Below, in pieces: positions 14,002 through 20,934 of a stretch of 32,177 bases of DNA (position 1 is the first letter of the stretch; every line of letters begins with the position of its first letter). The position numbers and the translations under genes are program-made. The stretch comes from Mycobacteriales bacterium (GTDB taxonomy: Bacteria; Actinomycetota; Actinomycetes; DATLTS01), in contig DATLTS010000052.1 of the NCBI GenBank assembly GCA_035533475.1, positions 1-32,177 of the forward strand, read 5' to 3'. The notes beneath the pieces are model-generated. The model had not been told where the DNA came from and searched no databases. It was given only the letters and a program-made list of their open reading frames with translations.

Positions 14002-14283
14002 ACTGAGGCGGAACATTTGCCCCTTGCCGATGTGAAGAATCGGCTGTCCGAGGTCGTCGAACGCCTAGAACGCGAACACGGCCGGGTGGTCATCACCAAG
14101 CACGGCAAGCCGGCTGCGGTAGTGCTTAGCGTTGAGGATCTTGAGAGCCTCGAGGAGACCCTCGAGATCTTGTCCGACCCACGATTGATGCGGCGCATCC
14201 GCAAGGCTGACGCCGAGATCGAGGCCGGCCAGTCCGAGCAGCTAACTAAAGAACGGGCCTTGGCCCTGGCCCGCCGGAAGTGA
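13999..14283 (+). CDS. Phd/YefM-family antitoxin
   Basis: A 94-residue protein. LPLADVKNRLSEVVERLEREHGRVVITKHGKPAAVVLSVEDLESLEETLEIL matches the Phd/YefM N-terminal DNA-binding and dimerisation domain; the C-terminal helix (RIRKADAEIEAGQSEQL) binds the toxin. ATG at 13999 is chosen by distance from the -10 box; 13993 (two residues longer) and 13957 are in-frame alternatives. The stop overlaps the toxin GTG as GTGA. Confidence 0.92.
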   Translation: MTEAEHLPLADVKNRLSEVVERLEREHGRVVITKHGKPAAVVLSVEDLESLEETLEILSDPRLMRRIRKADAEIEAGQSEQLTKERALALARRK

Positions 14284-14561
14284 CCAGCCTGCCCTACGGC
14301 GTCGCCTGGACGCCCTCGGCGCAACGCGCCCTGGCCAGGCTTCCGGAGAAGATCGCCACGGCTGCCATCGAGTTCGCTTACGGATCACTGGCAGCCAACC
14401 CACGACGACTCGGCCGGGAACTGCATCTGGGGCTGTCCGGGCACCACTCGGCTCGGCGAGGCGACTACCGGCTGATCTACCGCATCGACGAGGACCAGCA
14501 CCGGATCCACATCGTCGCGGTCAACCATCGTGCCGACGTCTACAGGCGCGGCAAGCGGTAG
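14280..14561 (+). CDS. RelE/ParE-family toxin
   Basis: A 93-residue RelE-type protein. VAWTPSAQRALARLPEKIATAAIEF is the N-terminal strand and helix; SARRGDYRLIYRIDEDQHRIHIVAVNHRADVYR holds the basic core and C-terminal strand with the conserved Arg and Tyr residues. RelE cuts mRNA in the ribosomal A site. GTG start overlaps the Phd stop. The last 12 codons and the next 49 bp are repeated at 9977-10067. Confidence 0.93.
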   Translation: MTSLPYGVAWTPSAQRALARLPEKIATAAIEFAYGSLAANPRRLGRELHLGLSGHHSARRGDYRLIYRIDEDQHRIHIVAVNHRADVYRRGKR

Positions 14562-14611
14562 CAGCGATTCCCGGGTGCTCCTCGGCCTGGCCAGAGGAGC
14601 GACGGACCCGG
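14521..14611 (+). repeat. 91-bp direct repeat, copy B: relE 3' end and hairpin
   Basis: This is the parental-looking copy: it spans the last codons of the intact relE and its downstream hairpin. Two substitutions separate it from copy A (9977-10067), one in the relE codons (silent, GGC preceded by CGC versus CGT) and one after the hairpin. Confidence 0.88.
14577..14600 (+). terminator. Hairpin after relE, possible terminator
   Basis: GCTCCTC (14577-14583) pairs with GAGGAGC (14594-14600) around GGCCTGGCCA, 15 bp after the relE stop. No U-tract follows, as is frequent in actinobacteria. Confidence 0.5.
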
Positions 14612-14702
14612 CGAAAGGGCCCGCATGATGGCGCCGCAAGATACCCATCCCTCCACATGCCGGCGGTAAGGAACGGACGAACGCCTACGGCGTCTCGCTA
14701 GC

Positions 14703-15248
14703 ATGCAAGGGGTGCGAGGTGCCCCGTTCGGGACAGTGATGCTCGGCATCGTGGCGATGTTCGGTTGCAGCGCTAGCCATCCCTCGAATCGGCACATCGC
14801 AGCCGGGTTCGTGCTCGGGGGGCAGACCCGCTTCTCGCTTTCGGTGCGGCCGGTGGCCGGCAACTCGGGTGCGACCGTCAGCCGCTCGAGCGCCGCACTG
14901 ACGGTCGAGGCAGCAAACGGCGAGGTCGGAGGCGTCCAAGCCAAGCTGGTCGATTTCCTCTTGGCCGATGTCACCGTGCCCGGCGTCTCCTGTGAGGTGA
15001 CGACGCAGCAGCCTGCCTGTCCGCGATTCGCGAATACGCTCGCCTGGGTCGGGGTCTACGACCTCGGCGACGACGTCGGTGCGCACTCGTGTTCCATGCA
15101 GCCCATCGGGGTCGTCGCCTCCTTGCCGCCCGTGCTCAGGCACTACTACTGGGCCGTCCTGATAGACGCGCACACTGACCGGAAGGGCACTTGGGCCGAA
15201 GACGAAAGCGGTCTCATCGAGCGCCAATGCGGGGCCCGGCTCAAGTGA
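14703..15248 (+). CDS. Putative lipoprotein, unknown function
   Basis: A 181-residue protein. The N-terminus GTVMLGIVAMFGCSAS is a short hydrophobic signal with a lipobox-like MFGC (C22). The mature part is beta-rich with several Cys (SCEVTTQQPACPRF, HSCSMQP, RQCGARLK), which suggests disulphides outside the cell. No domain recognised. The start lacks a visible ribosome site. It lies alone between two TA modules. Confidence 0.65.
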   Translation: MQGVRGAPFGTVMLGIVAMFGCSASHPSNRHIAAGFVLGGQTRFSLSVRPVAGNSGATVSRSSAALTVEAANGEVGGVQAKLVDFLLADVTVPGVSCEVTTQQPACPRFANTLAWVGVYDLGDDVGAHSCSMQPIGVVASLPPVLRHYYWAVLIDAHTDRKGTWAEDESGLIERQCGARLK

Positions 15249-15351
15249 CTCGCCACGCTTCGTTGATGTGCCGATAGCGGGCGCACGGTGAACGTCAGCG
15301 CCGCACTCGGGGGCGATCGCGGGCGGGTCCGGACTGGCTGTGGATCGGCGA

Positions 15352-15389
15352 TTGGCTCGACGGTATGACCGAGTTATACTATAGCCGTG
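15352..15389 (+). promoter_or_regulatory. Promoter of the second RHH/MazF module, leaderless
   Basis: TTGGCT (15352-15357), a 17-bp spacer, TATACT (15375-15380), then 6 nt to GTG at 15387. TATA-C-TATA (15375-15383) is a small palindrome over the -10 box. Confidence 0.68.
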
Positions 15390-15632
15390 AAGACTGCTAT
15401 CTCGGTTCCCGATGAGACGTTTCGACGTGCGTCAGAACGGGCCTCCGAACTGGGCATGAGCCGCTCGGAGTTCTTCACCCGGGCGGCCCAGAACTACCTG
15501 GAGAGGCTCGACGAAGCCTCCGTGACGGAGAAGATCAACGCCGCGCTCGAACTCGACCTCGGCGACGATTCCGCCGCGGCCGTCGTGGCAGCTGGTCGGC
15601 GGCGACTCGCCGTCGGCGACGACGAGTGGTGA
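15387..15632 (+). CDS. Ribbon-helix-helix (CopG-like) antitoxin
   Basis: An 81-residue protein. MKTAISVPDETFRRASERASELGMSRSEFFTRAAQNYLERL is a clear ribbon-helix-helix domain; the acidic tail ALELDLGDDSAAAV would occupy the MazF active site. GTG start fixed by the -10 box. Overlaps the toxin start by a few bases. It likely represses the module promoter. Confidence 0.92.
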   Translation: MKTAISVPDETFRRASERASELGMSRSEFFTRAAQNYLERLDEASVTEKINAALELDLGDDSAAAVVAAGRRRLAVGDDEW

Positions 15633-15988
15633 TCTCCCGAGGCGACCTGTGCTGGGTTGATCTCGGCCCGCCGGTTCGAAGTCGGCCGGCGAAGCGTCGA
15701 CCCGTGCTGGTCATCCAGGCCGACTCGTACAACCGAAGCCAGCTGGCCACCGTCGTCACCGCCGTCATCACGTCGAACACCAGGCTGGCCGCCATGCCGG
15801 GCAACGTGTTTCTCCCGGCCGCCGCGACCGGGCTGCCAATTGACTCGGTCGTCAACGTCACCGCTGTTGTCACCCTGGACGAGAAAGACCTCGACCAGCC
15901 CATTGGCCACGTTCCGGACGCCTTGATGGACGCGGTCGACGCGGGGCTCCGGCGGGTCCTGAGCCTCTCGACGGCCAAGGGCGCATAG
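15626..15988 (+). CDS. MazF-like endoribonuclease toxin
   Basis: A 120-residue MazF protein beginning MVISRGDLCWVDLG, with the conserved RSRPAKRRPVLVIQADSYNRS loop, TVVTAVITSN, PGNVFLPAAATGLPIDSVVNVTAVVTLDEKDL and a C-terminal helix. The full family length and core residues (R of KRRPV, T/S of VIT-S, D-S-V-V-N) are present, so it should be an active mRNA interferase. GTG at 15626 gives the usual MVxSRG start; GTG at 15629 (GTGA overlap with the antitoxin) is equally possible. Confidence 0.94.
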   Translation: MVISRGDLCWVDLGPPVRSRPAKRRPVLVIQADSYNRSQLATVVTAVITSNTRLAAMPGNVFLPAAATGLPIDSVVNVTAVVTLDEKDLDQPIGHVPDALMDAVDAGLRRVLSLSTAKGA

Positions 15989-16288
15989 CACAGCCAATAC
16001 CAGGCTGCCCCCTCTCCCAGACCGCCGCGCACCTCAGCCGGCGTTCCCGGGTGGCGGCCTCGGGGCGGCCGGCTTGCGAGATGATCACCCTGTGGCGCTC
16101 GGCGGGAATGACGCAGGACGCTACGGACCTGACCCCGGACCTCAGCTGGTGCGGTTGTTCGGCTTCTTGTTGCAGCGTCTTCGATGCGACCTCTGCCGGA
16201 TCTCGTTAATCTCGCCGCTCGCTCACGCCGTCGGCTCGTGCAGTCCCGCGAACACGCCTGCCATCGTCGCTGACGTGAGTACCGATGC
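15989..16288. other. Intergenic stretch without a supported gene
   Basis: 300 bp between the MazF stop and the end of the convergent membrane-protein gene. I see no motif-bearing frame, RNA gene or convincing terminator hairpin. Confidence 0.45.
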
Positions 16289-16777
16289 TCACGGCACGGG
16301 CGTGGGCGGCGCCGGCGTCGGTACTGGTGACGGGGTGAGGGTGCCCGTGTGGGGGTGGACGTTCAACGCCAGCGCGAAGCAAAGGCCGACGACGTCGATG
16401 ACGAACGCCAGTGCGCCCACCACGATGGCGCCGCGTGCCACCCCGCCCGCCCACGCCGCCTCCTCGACATCCCACTCCTCGCGGACGACGTAGAGGCCGA
16501 GGCCGACCGCGAGGGCGGCCACGCCGGCCTGGATGCCGTCGATGATCGCCAGGCTGTGCACCGGTGAGTGACCGCTCTCGGCGAAGGCGCTGGCGATCTC
16601 GTGGCCAGCCCCGATATCGAACAGGCTGATCGCGGCCAGGACGAGGGCGGCGACAGCCAGGCCGCGCGGATCGGCCAACGAGGCGAACGACCACCAGCGC
16701 AACTCATCGTCCTCATTACCGTCGCCGAGAACATCGACAGCGTCGGGCTCTGCCGCGTGGCCCTCGCCCTCGATCAT
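16289..16777 (-). CDS. Putative multi-pass membrane protein
   Basis: A 162-residue protein starting MIEGEGHAAEP. An acidic N-terminal stretch and WWSFASL precede hydrophobic segments at about 39-55 (GLAVAALVLAAISLFDI), 75-97 (SLAIIDGIQAGVAALAVGLGLYV) and 113-138 (GAIVVGALAFVIDVVGLCFALAL), then a Pro/Thr-rich tail (TPSPVPTPAPPTPVP). The longer frame to 16951 is Arg-rich and unlikely; ATG at 16777 has TACGAT 6 nt upstream (16789-16784), a leaderless -10 box. Function unknown. Confidence 0.72.
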   Translation of the reverse strand: MIEGEGHAAEPDAVDVLGDGNEDDELRWWSFASLADPRGLAVAALVLAAISLFDIGAGHEIASAFAESGHSPVHSLAIIDGIQAGVAALAVGLGLYVVREEWDVEEAAWAGGVARGAIVVGALAFVIDVVGLCFALALNVHPHTGTLTPSPVPTPAPPTPVP

Positions 16778-17041
16778 CCCGTGATCGTAGAGCCACCGAC
16801 ACTGCAGCCCGCGAACCGCCGCGCTGCGTCGCCGAGGCCAGTCGCCGACGCCGTCGACCGGCCGAAGACGCGCTCCATCGCGGCGTCGTGGACTCCGGAC
16901 CTTCCGTCCGGGTGCGGCGGTTAGAGGGCGCCCGGGCACCCGGACCAGCACTCTCCTCCCGGCGATCCAGGTCGACCATCGGGGTCTGCGGCGTCCGCTC
17001 CAAGTTCGCGACCCGGAAGAGACCGGCCGTAACGTGGCCCA

Positions 17042-17836
17042 GTGCGCACCGTCGGGATCGACCTCGCGACGACGCCGAAGAACACCGGCGTTTGCGTGCT
17101 GGACTGGACGCCGCGTGCAGCCACGGCCTCATTCCCCTCGGCTGGCGACAACGACGACCTGGTCGAACTCGCGGCTGTCGCGGACAAGGTCGGTGTCGAC
17201 TGCCCGTTCGGCTGGCCGATCCCGTTCGTTACGGCCATCGACGCCTGGTCCCGGGGTGAGACCTTCCCCGCCACCGCAGTCGGCGAGCTGCGTAACCGTC
17301 GGACCGACGTCGCCACCCACGGGTACCTGCTGGCCCGTTGGCAGGTCAGCCGGTACCCGCTGAGCGTGTCCACGGACCGCATTGGGGTAACGGCGATGCG
17401 CTGCGCCCGGCTGCTGGACCGGATCGCGGCGGTCACCGGGGAGCCGGTGGACCGGGCCGGCGGCGGCCGGCTAGTCGAGGTCTACCCCGCCGCCGCCACC
17501 GTCTGCTGGAACCTGCTCCCGACCGATCGCCCACTTCCAGCGGCCGAGGAGCGGACCGGGATCCTTCTGGGAAGGCTGTTCCACGGGGCCCCGTGGCTCT
17601 GCACGCCAAGCGAGATCCGAGCGGTGTGTTTGGCCAGCGAACACCGCCGCGACGCCCTGCTGGCGGCCTTGGTCGCGGCAGCCGCGCTGGCCAGACAGAC
17701 CGCTCCGCCCGAGACGGCGGAGGACCGTCGGGCCGCTGGCATCGAGGGCTGGATCCACCTCCCCACGGGCGCGGTCGGAACCCTGCTGGACTCGGTCAAC
17801 GCAGTCGCGAACCCTGCCGCCGGATCGGCCGATTAG
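17042..17836 (+). CDS. DUF429 family protein (RNase H-like fold)
   Basis: A 264-residue protein. TVGIDLATTPKNTGVCVLDW with D7, then VGVDCPFGWPIPF with D53, LVEVYPAA, and EHRRDALLAALVAAAA with D204 follow the DUF429 layout, a family with a ribonuclease H-like fold and predicted nuclease residues. Substrate unknown; members are often scattered accessory genes. GTG start has TAACGT (17030-17035) 6 nt upstream, so it is probably leaderless. Confidence 0.88.
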   Translation: MRTVGIDLATTPKNTGVCVLDWTPRAATASFPSAGDNDDLVELAAVADKVGVDCPFGWPIPFVTAIDAWSRGETFPATAVGELRNRRTDVATHGYLLARWQVSRYPLSVSTDRIGVTAMRCARLLDRIAAVTGEPVDRAGGGRLVEVYPAAATVCWNLLPTDRPLPAAEERTGILLGRLFHGAPWLCTPSEIRAVCLASEHRRDALLAALVAAAALARQTAPPETAEDRRAAGIEGWIHLPTGAVGTLLDSVNAVANPAAGSAD

Positions 17837-18003
17837 GCGCTCGAGCCAGTGTCGCTCACAACCTCATCCGCCTCCGACGGGGCCGGGCCGGTAACCGCGG
17901 CGGTTCTCGGGTGACCGTGCCCCTGCTTGGTCCGTGCTCGGCACCCGGCGATCTCGCGTTCACCCGACGAGTTCACGGCGGTCACGTCAGAGAGAATCAG
18001 CCG

Positions 18004-18387
18004 ATGAGCAGGCAGCGGATCGGTGCAGGGTCCCGGTACGAATCCGCGATCGGGTTCAGCCGGGCGTTCCGGGTGGGCAAGCGAGTCCTCGTGTCCGGGA
18101 CGGCGCCGGTCTGGCCCGACGGCTCGTGCCCGGACGATGCGGCGCTCCAAACGAGACGATGTTTCGAGATCATCGGGGACGCCCTGACCGAGGCTGGGGC
18201 TGGCCTGCACGAGGTCGTGCGCACGCGCATGTTCGTGACCTCGCGATCGGATGCCGACGCGATCGGGGCGATCCACGGCGAGGTTTTCGGTGCCGTCCGC
18301 CCCGCGGCGACCATGGTGGTTGTCGCGGGTCTGCTTGACCCCCGCTGGAAGGTGGAGATCGAGGCCGAGGCAATCCTCGACGCCTGA
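18004..18387 (+). CDS. RidA/YjgF/YER057c/UK114 family protein
   Basis: A 127-residue protein. ESAIGFSRAFRVGKRVLVSGTAPV, then TRRCFEIIGDALTEAGAGLHEVVRTRMFVTS, and RPAATMVVVAGLLDPRWKVEIEAEAIL match the RidA trimer family, including the Arg of VRTRMF and the Glu of VEIEAEA. RidA enzymes hydrolyse reactive enamine/imine intermediates; this subgroup (with WKVEIEAEA) is broader and not always a deaminase. ATG at 18004 is preceded by GAGAGA. A longer frame upstream is a different-frame overlap of the DUF429 gene and is rejected. Confidence 0.93.
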   Translation: MSRQRIGAGSRYESAIGFSRAFRVGKRVLVSGTAPVWPDGSCPDDAALQTRRCFEIIGDALTEAGAGLHEVVRTRMFVTSRSDADAIGAIHGEVFGAVRPAATMVVVAGLLDPRWKVEIEAEAILDA

Positions 18388-18537
18388 GGATCGCCAGGCC
18401 CGGCGGTTCAATCCGGCCGAACGATGATGCCGCTCGCGGGGCGCCCCGGTGCGGCTGATGCCGCTCGCCGAAACATCCTTGGACCCAGCACGCTCACGCC
18501 GGCGTTCGCGACTGCGCCGCCCGGCCGCTGCCTGGTG

Positions 18538-18792
18538 TCAGTAGTGGTAGCGGGCTTGCAGAATGACGAGGTCCTCACCGTCGACGAGGTACACCAGGCG
18601 GTGCTCTTCGCCGATGCGTCTGGACCAGGCGCCGGCGAGGGCGTACCGGAGCTGTTCGGGTTTGCCGATGCCGCTGAAGGGGTCGCGGAGGGTGTCGTCG
18701 ATGAGCCTGTTGATTCGCTTCAACGTCGCCCGATCCGCATCCAGCCAGTGCGTGTAGTCCTCCCAGCCGTTCGGGGTGAAGACCAGCCTCAT
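18538..18792 (-). CDS. YoeB-family mRNA interferase toxin
   Basis: An 84-residue protein of exactly the E. coli YoeB length. The catalytic residues known there, E46, R65, H83 and Y84, fall at the same numbers here (KPEQL, EEHRLVY, RYHY at the C-terminus). YoeB binds the ribosome and cuts mRNA in the A site. ATG at 18792 overlaps the antitoxin stop by 4 bp. Confidence 0.96.
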   Translation of the reverse strand: MRLVFTPNGWEDYTHWLDADRATLKRINRLIDDTLRDPFSGIGKPEQLRYALAGAWSRRIGEEHRLVYLVDGEDLVILQARYHY

Positions 18793-19034
18793 CTGACGAG
18801 CTCGTGCTCCTCACGGCTTCCCTTGGCCGCCTGGTCGAGGCTTTCCAGCAGTCGGCGGGCGTTGCGTGGGGCACGTAGTAGATGCGCAGTTTCCTGCAGC
18901 GCGTCATAGTCGGCGCGGGAGATCAGGACCGCGTCACCGCGCCGAGAGGTGATCTCGATGGGGGTGCGGTCCGCATTGACCTGCTCGATGAGGGGGAAGA
19001 GGTTCTTGCGAGCCTCACTCGCCGTGACGGCCAT
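18789..19034 (-). CDS. Phd/YefM-family antitoxin (YoeB partner)
   Basis: An 81-residue protein. MAVTASEARKNLFPLIEQVNADRTPIEITSRRGDAVLISRADYDALQETAHLL is the canonical YefM N-terminal domain; the C-terminal half binds YoeB. The frame is open 13 codons further upstream, but ATG at 19034 has GGAGGT five nt before it and starts as YefM proteins do. Unlike the other TA operons here it keeps a leader with a ribosome site. Confidence 0.94.
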   Translation of the reverse strand: MAVTASEARKNLFPLIEQVNADRTPIEITSRRGDAVLISRADYDALQETAHLLRAPRNARRLLESLDQAAKGSREEHELVR

Positions 19035-19049
19035 CTGGCACCTCCAGTA

Positions 19050-19071
19050 GTGGTACGAGATATGGTACCAC
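19050..19071 (-). promoter_or_regulatory. Inverted repeat upstream of Phd/YoeB, probable operator
   Basis: GTGGTAC (19050-19056) and GTACCAC (19065-19071) form a perfect 7-bp inverted repeat with an 8-bp AT-rich centre, 16 bp before the antitoxin ATG. YefM-YoeB pairs bind such palindromes containing TGTACA-like cores. The -10/-35 assignment is uncertain. Confidence 0.6.
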
Positions 19072-19083
19072 AACGGAGCGGTC

Positions 19084-19275
19084 AGGAGGCGCTTGTTTGG
19101 TGATACGGCGCATGACGTGCGCGGGCTCGCCTCGGGTGAAGTGGTCGGGTCCGAGTTCGTTGTAGTCGACGTTGTTGTTGAGCATGTGCCAGATCGCGGT
19201 GAGCAGTGAGTGCTCGATCGCGACGATGGCCCGCTGTTTGCCGTGAGCCGCGAACCAGCGCGTCAACCAAACGTT
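19084..19275 (-). pseudogene. Fragment of an IS110-type transposase C-terminus
   Basis: On the minus strand the frame gives WLTRWFAAHGKQRAIVAIEHS, then LLTAIWHMLNNNVDYNELGPDHFTR, then MRRITKQA. This resembles the last 60-70 residues of IS110-family transposases (K-x-A-x-V-A-x-x-H-x-x-L, then Y-x-E-L-G-x-D-Y-F). The N-terminal catalytic DEDD domain and serine domain are missing, and the end is cut where the phd/yoeB region begins. A dead remnant; no IS ends recognised. Confidence 0.6.
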
Positions 19276-19428
19276 GACACCGTCGTGCTCTGCCACTACG
19301 CCGACGACCCGGCCCGGCGGAAGCACTGCACGCTCACCGCCGCCGTCCGCTTCGGCGGCGCCGCCCCGTTGTGCGCCACCTGCCGGCAGGCCCGGTCCAC
19401 CCTCGGCAAGGGCCAGCCGCCTCCGTGA
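19273..19428 (+). pseudogene. C-terminal fragment of a Cys-rich (zinc-ribbon-like) protein
   Basis: The frame reads VDTVVLCHYADDPARRKHC, then TLTAAVRFGGAAPLCATCRQ, ending STLGKGQPPP. The C-x-H ... C ... CxxC spacing suggests a zinc-binding ribbon. There is no start codon; the upstream side is interrupted by the transposase fragment on the other strand. Probably the tail of a disrupted small actinobacterial gene. Confidence 0.45.
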
Positions 19429-19453
19429 CCCGCGCCCGACAAGCCGGGCATAC

Positions 19454-19528
19454 GCGCAGCCAGGCGATGTGTTGCGCGTCTTTCTTACCTGGTGCACCGC
19501 CGGCTTTGATCTCGATGGCGAGAATCGC
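19454..19528 (-). pseudogene. Short fragment resembling a DUF4143 ATPase C-terminus
   Basis: Minus-strand AILAIEIKAGGAPGKKDAQH followed by IAWLR resembles the VEIKAxxxPtxxDaxHLxWLR segment near the end of AAA-type ATPases with DUF4143. Only about 25 residues remain, and both flanks lose the similarity. A relic at best. Confidence 0.35.
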
Positions 19529-19718
19529 TTCACCGGCCCCGGCACCACCGGCCACTCATCAGGCAGCACCGGCTCAGTCACGGCGCGCAGGGCAGCATCC
19601 GTAGCGCTCGGCCGGGCGCTACGCGCGGTTCGCGATCGGGAACCTCGACTGTGCCGCCGAACGCGACCCTGGGGCCCCCGCCCGCGCCCCCCTCCCGCGG
19701 GTCGCGACCCCCCGCGGT

Positions 19719-19790
19719 CGCGAGTGTGCAATTTCCGACACGGGCCAAGCGTGGAGAGACCGGAATTCCGTCGGAAATTGCACACTCGCG
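19719..19790. repeat. 21-bp perfect inverted repeat with 30-bp loop
   Basis: The arm at 19719-19739 (CGCGAGTGTGCAATTTCCGA plus C) is the exact reverse complement of 19770-19790. The loop contains GAATTCC. The stem would be very stable as RNA or cruciform. It sits in extremely C/G-rich DNA with no gene; it may be an interspersed palindromic repeat or MITE-like unit, or a bidirectional terminator. The AT-containing arms contrast strongly with the flanks. Confidence 0.85.
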
Positions 19791-19870
19791 CCCCCCGCGG
19801 GGCCCCCGCGCGGCGGACCGTTCCGCGTCGCGCCCCCCCACGGGGCCCCAGCGCAGCGGACCGTTCCGCG
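19786..19870 (+). repeat. Two tandem copies of a 42-43-bp GC-rich unit
   Basis: Units 19786-19827 and 19828-19870 both run from TCGCGCCCCCC to GCGGACCGTTCCGCG with a few substitutions and one length difference. The first overlaps the right arm of the inverted repeat. Each contains CGGACCGTTCCG, a partly self-complementary stretch. Non-coding. Confidence 0.7.
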
Positions 19871-19874
19871 CGGG

Positions 19875-20231
19875 TCAGTACACGAGCGCCCGGGCCCCCT
19901 CGGCGAGGACTTCCTCGACGAACGCCGCGGCGCCGGCGATCCGAACCCCGGGCAGCAGGTCGGCCGGCTCGATGTCGCGTCGGGCGGCGCACTGGGTGCA
20001 CACGGTCAGCGTGCCGCCGGCGAGCACGGCGTCGCGCAGCTCGGCGAGCGGGGCGGAGTGCGCCAGCACGAACTGCTCGGCCCGGCCGGGCATCGCCAGC
20101 CAGGACGCCTCACCGGTGAGCCACAGCGACACCGGGACCCCGGCGGCGAGCCCGACCGACGCCACGGTGAAGGCCTGCGCGCATCGCTCCGGCGCGTCCG
20201 AGCCGACGGTCACTTTCACGACGAGCGTCAT
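19875..20231 (-). CDS. DsrE-family-like protein with CxxC motif
   Basis: A 118-residue protein: MTLVVKVTVGSDAPERCAQAFTVASVGLAAGVPVSLWLTGEA is the Rossmann-like first half of DsrE/DsrF/peroxiredoxin-like proteins, and LTVCTQCAARRDI places a CxxC pair (C78, C81) where many members have a catalytic or sulphur-carrying Cys. The end GAAAFVEEVLAEGARALVY fits the last helix and strand. Likely cytosolic, thiol or sulphur related; exact role unknown. GGGAGGG directly before the ATG supports the start. Confidence 0.83.
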   Translation of the reverse strand: MTLVVKVTVGSDAPERCAQAFTVASVGLAAGVPVSLWLTGEASWLAMPGRAEQFVLAHSAPLAELRDAVLAGGTLTVCTQCAARRDIEPADLLPGVRIAGAAAFVEEVLAEGARALVY

Positions 20232-20328
20232 GGCCCTCCCAACAGCGGGACCCGATCGGGCCGGGACGGTTCATCCTGCCAGTCCCGGCCCATACCCGGA
20301 CGGTCGGATCAGGGCGTAACCTCCCGTT

Positions 20329-20886
20329 ATGCACACCGAACCCGCGGCTGACCCGAGCTATCGGGCGGCCTGCGGCCTGGTCGTCTGCGCCGGCCGGCTG
20401 ATGCGCCTCGCCCAGGGCGACCCGGCCGCCGGGCCGGTCCGCCAGGCGGCCGGATCGCTGGCCGCCGCCGCCGGGCGGCTGCTCGCCGGGTCCCACTTCG
20501 GCCCGGCCGGTGCCGGCCGTCGCCACCCGGAGGTGGGTGTGAACGCGGCCGCCCCGGATCCAGACGAGGCCTGGCGCGCCGGCGCCCGGGGGTTGGTCGC
20601 CGCGACGATGGAATGCCTGGCGGCGGTCGAGCCGGCCCGGGCGTTGAACCCGGAAGCCGCGGCGGTGCTGACCCGCGCCCTGGCGCTGCTCGACGAGCTG
20701 GCCGGCACCCTGCGCCGACCCGAGCGCGCGGTCACCCCGCCGCCGGCGCCGGCGCCGGCGGAGGCGGAGGCGGAGGCGGAGCCGCCGATCGTGGAGACCC
20801 CCGTCGACCTGACCCGCCACGAGCGGCGCCGGCCCTGGTGGCGACCGGCGGACCCGGCGATCCTGGCCGGCCCGGGCCGGCGCTGA
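20329..20886 (+). CDS. Hypothetical Ala-rich protein
   Basis: A 185-residue protein with no known domain. The first two thirds are Ala-rich and likely helical, with segments such as YRAACGLVVCAGRLMRLAQG and NPEAAAVLTRALALLDELAGTL. Then a low-complexity hinge (PPPAPAPAEAEAEAEPP) and a short basic tail (RHERRRPWWRPADP). TAACCT (20317-20322) lies 6 nt before the ATG, so it is probably leaderless. It precedes the acyl-CoA dehydrogenase by 48 bp and may be cotranscribed. Confidence 0.75.
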   Translation: MHTEPAADPSYRAACGLVVCAGRLMRLAQGDPAAGPVRQAAGSLAAAAGRLLAGSHFGPAGAGRRHPEVGVNAAAPDPDEAWRAGARGLVAATMECLAAVEPARALNPEAAAVLTRALALLDELAGTLRRPERAVTPPPAPAPAEAEAEAEPPIVETPVDLTRHERRRPWWRPADPAILAGPGRR

Positions 20887-20934
20887 GCCGCCCGCCCCGT
20901 AGTCTCGTCCGGACCGGCGACCGGAGAGGCTGAC

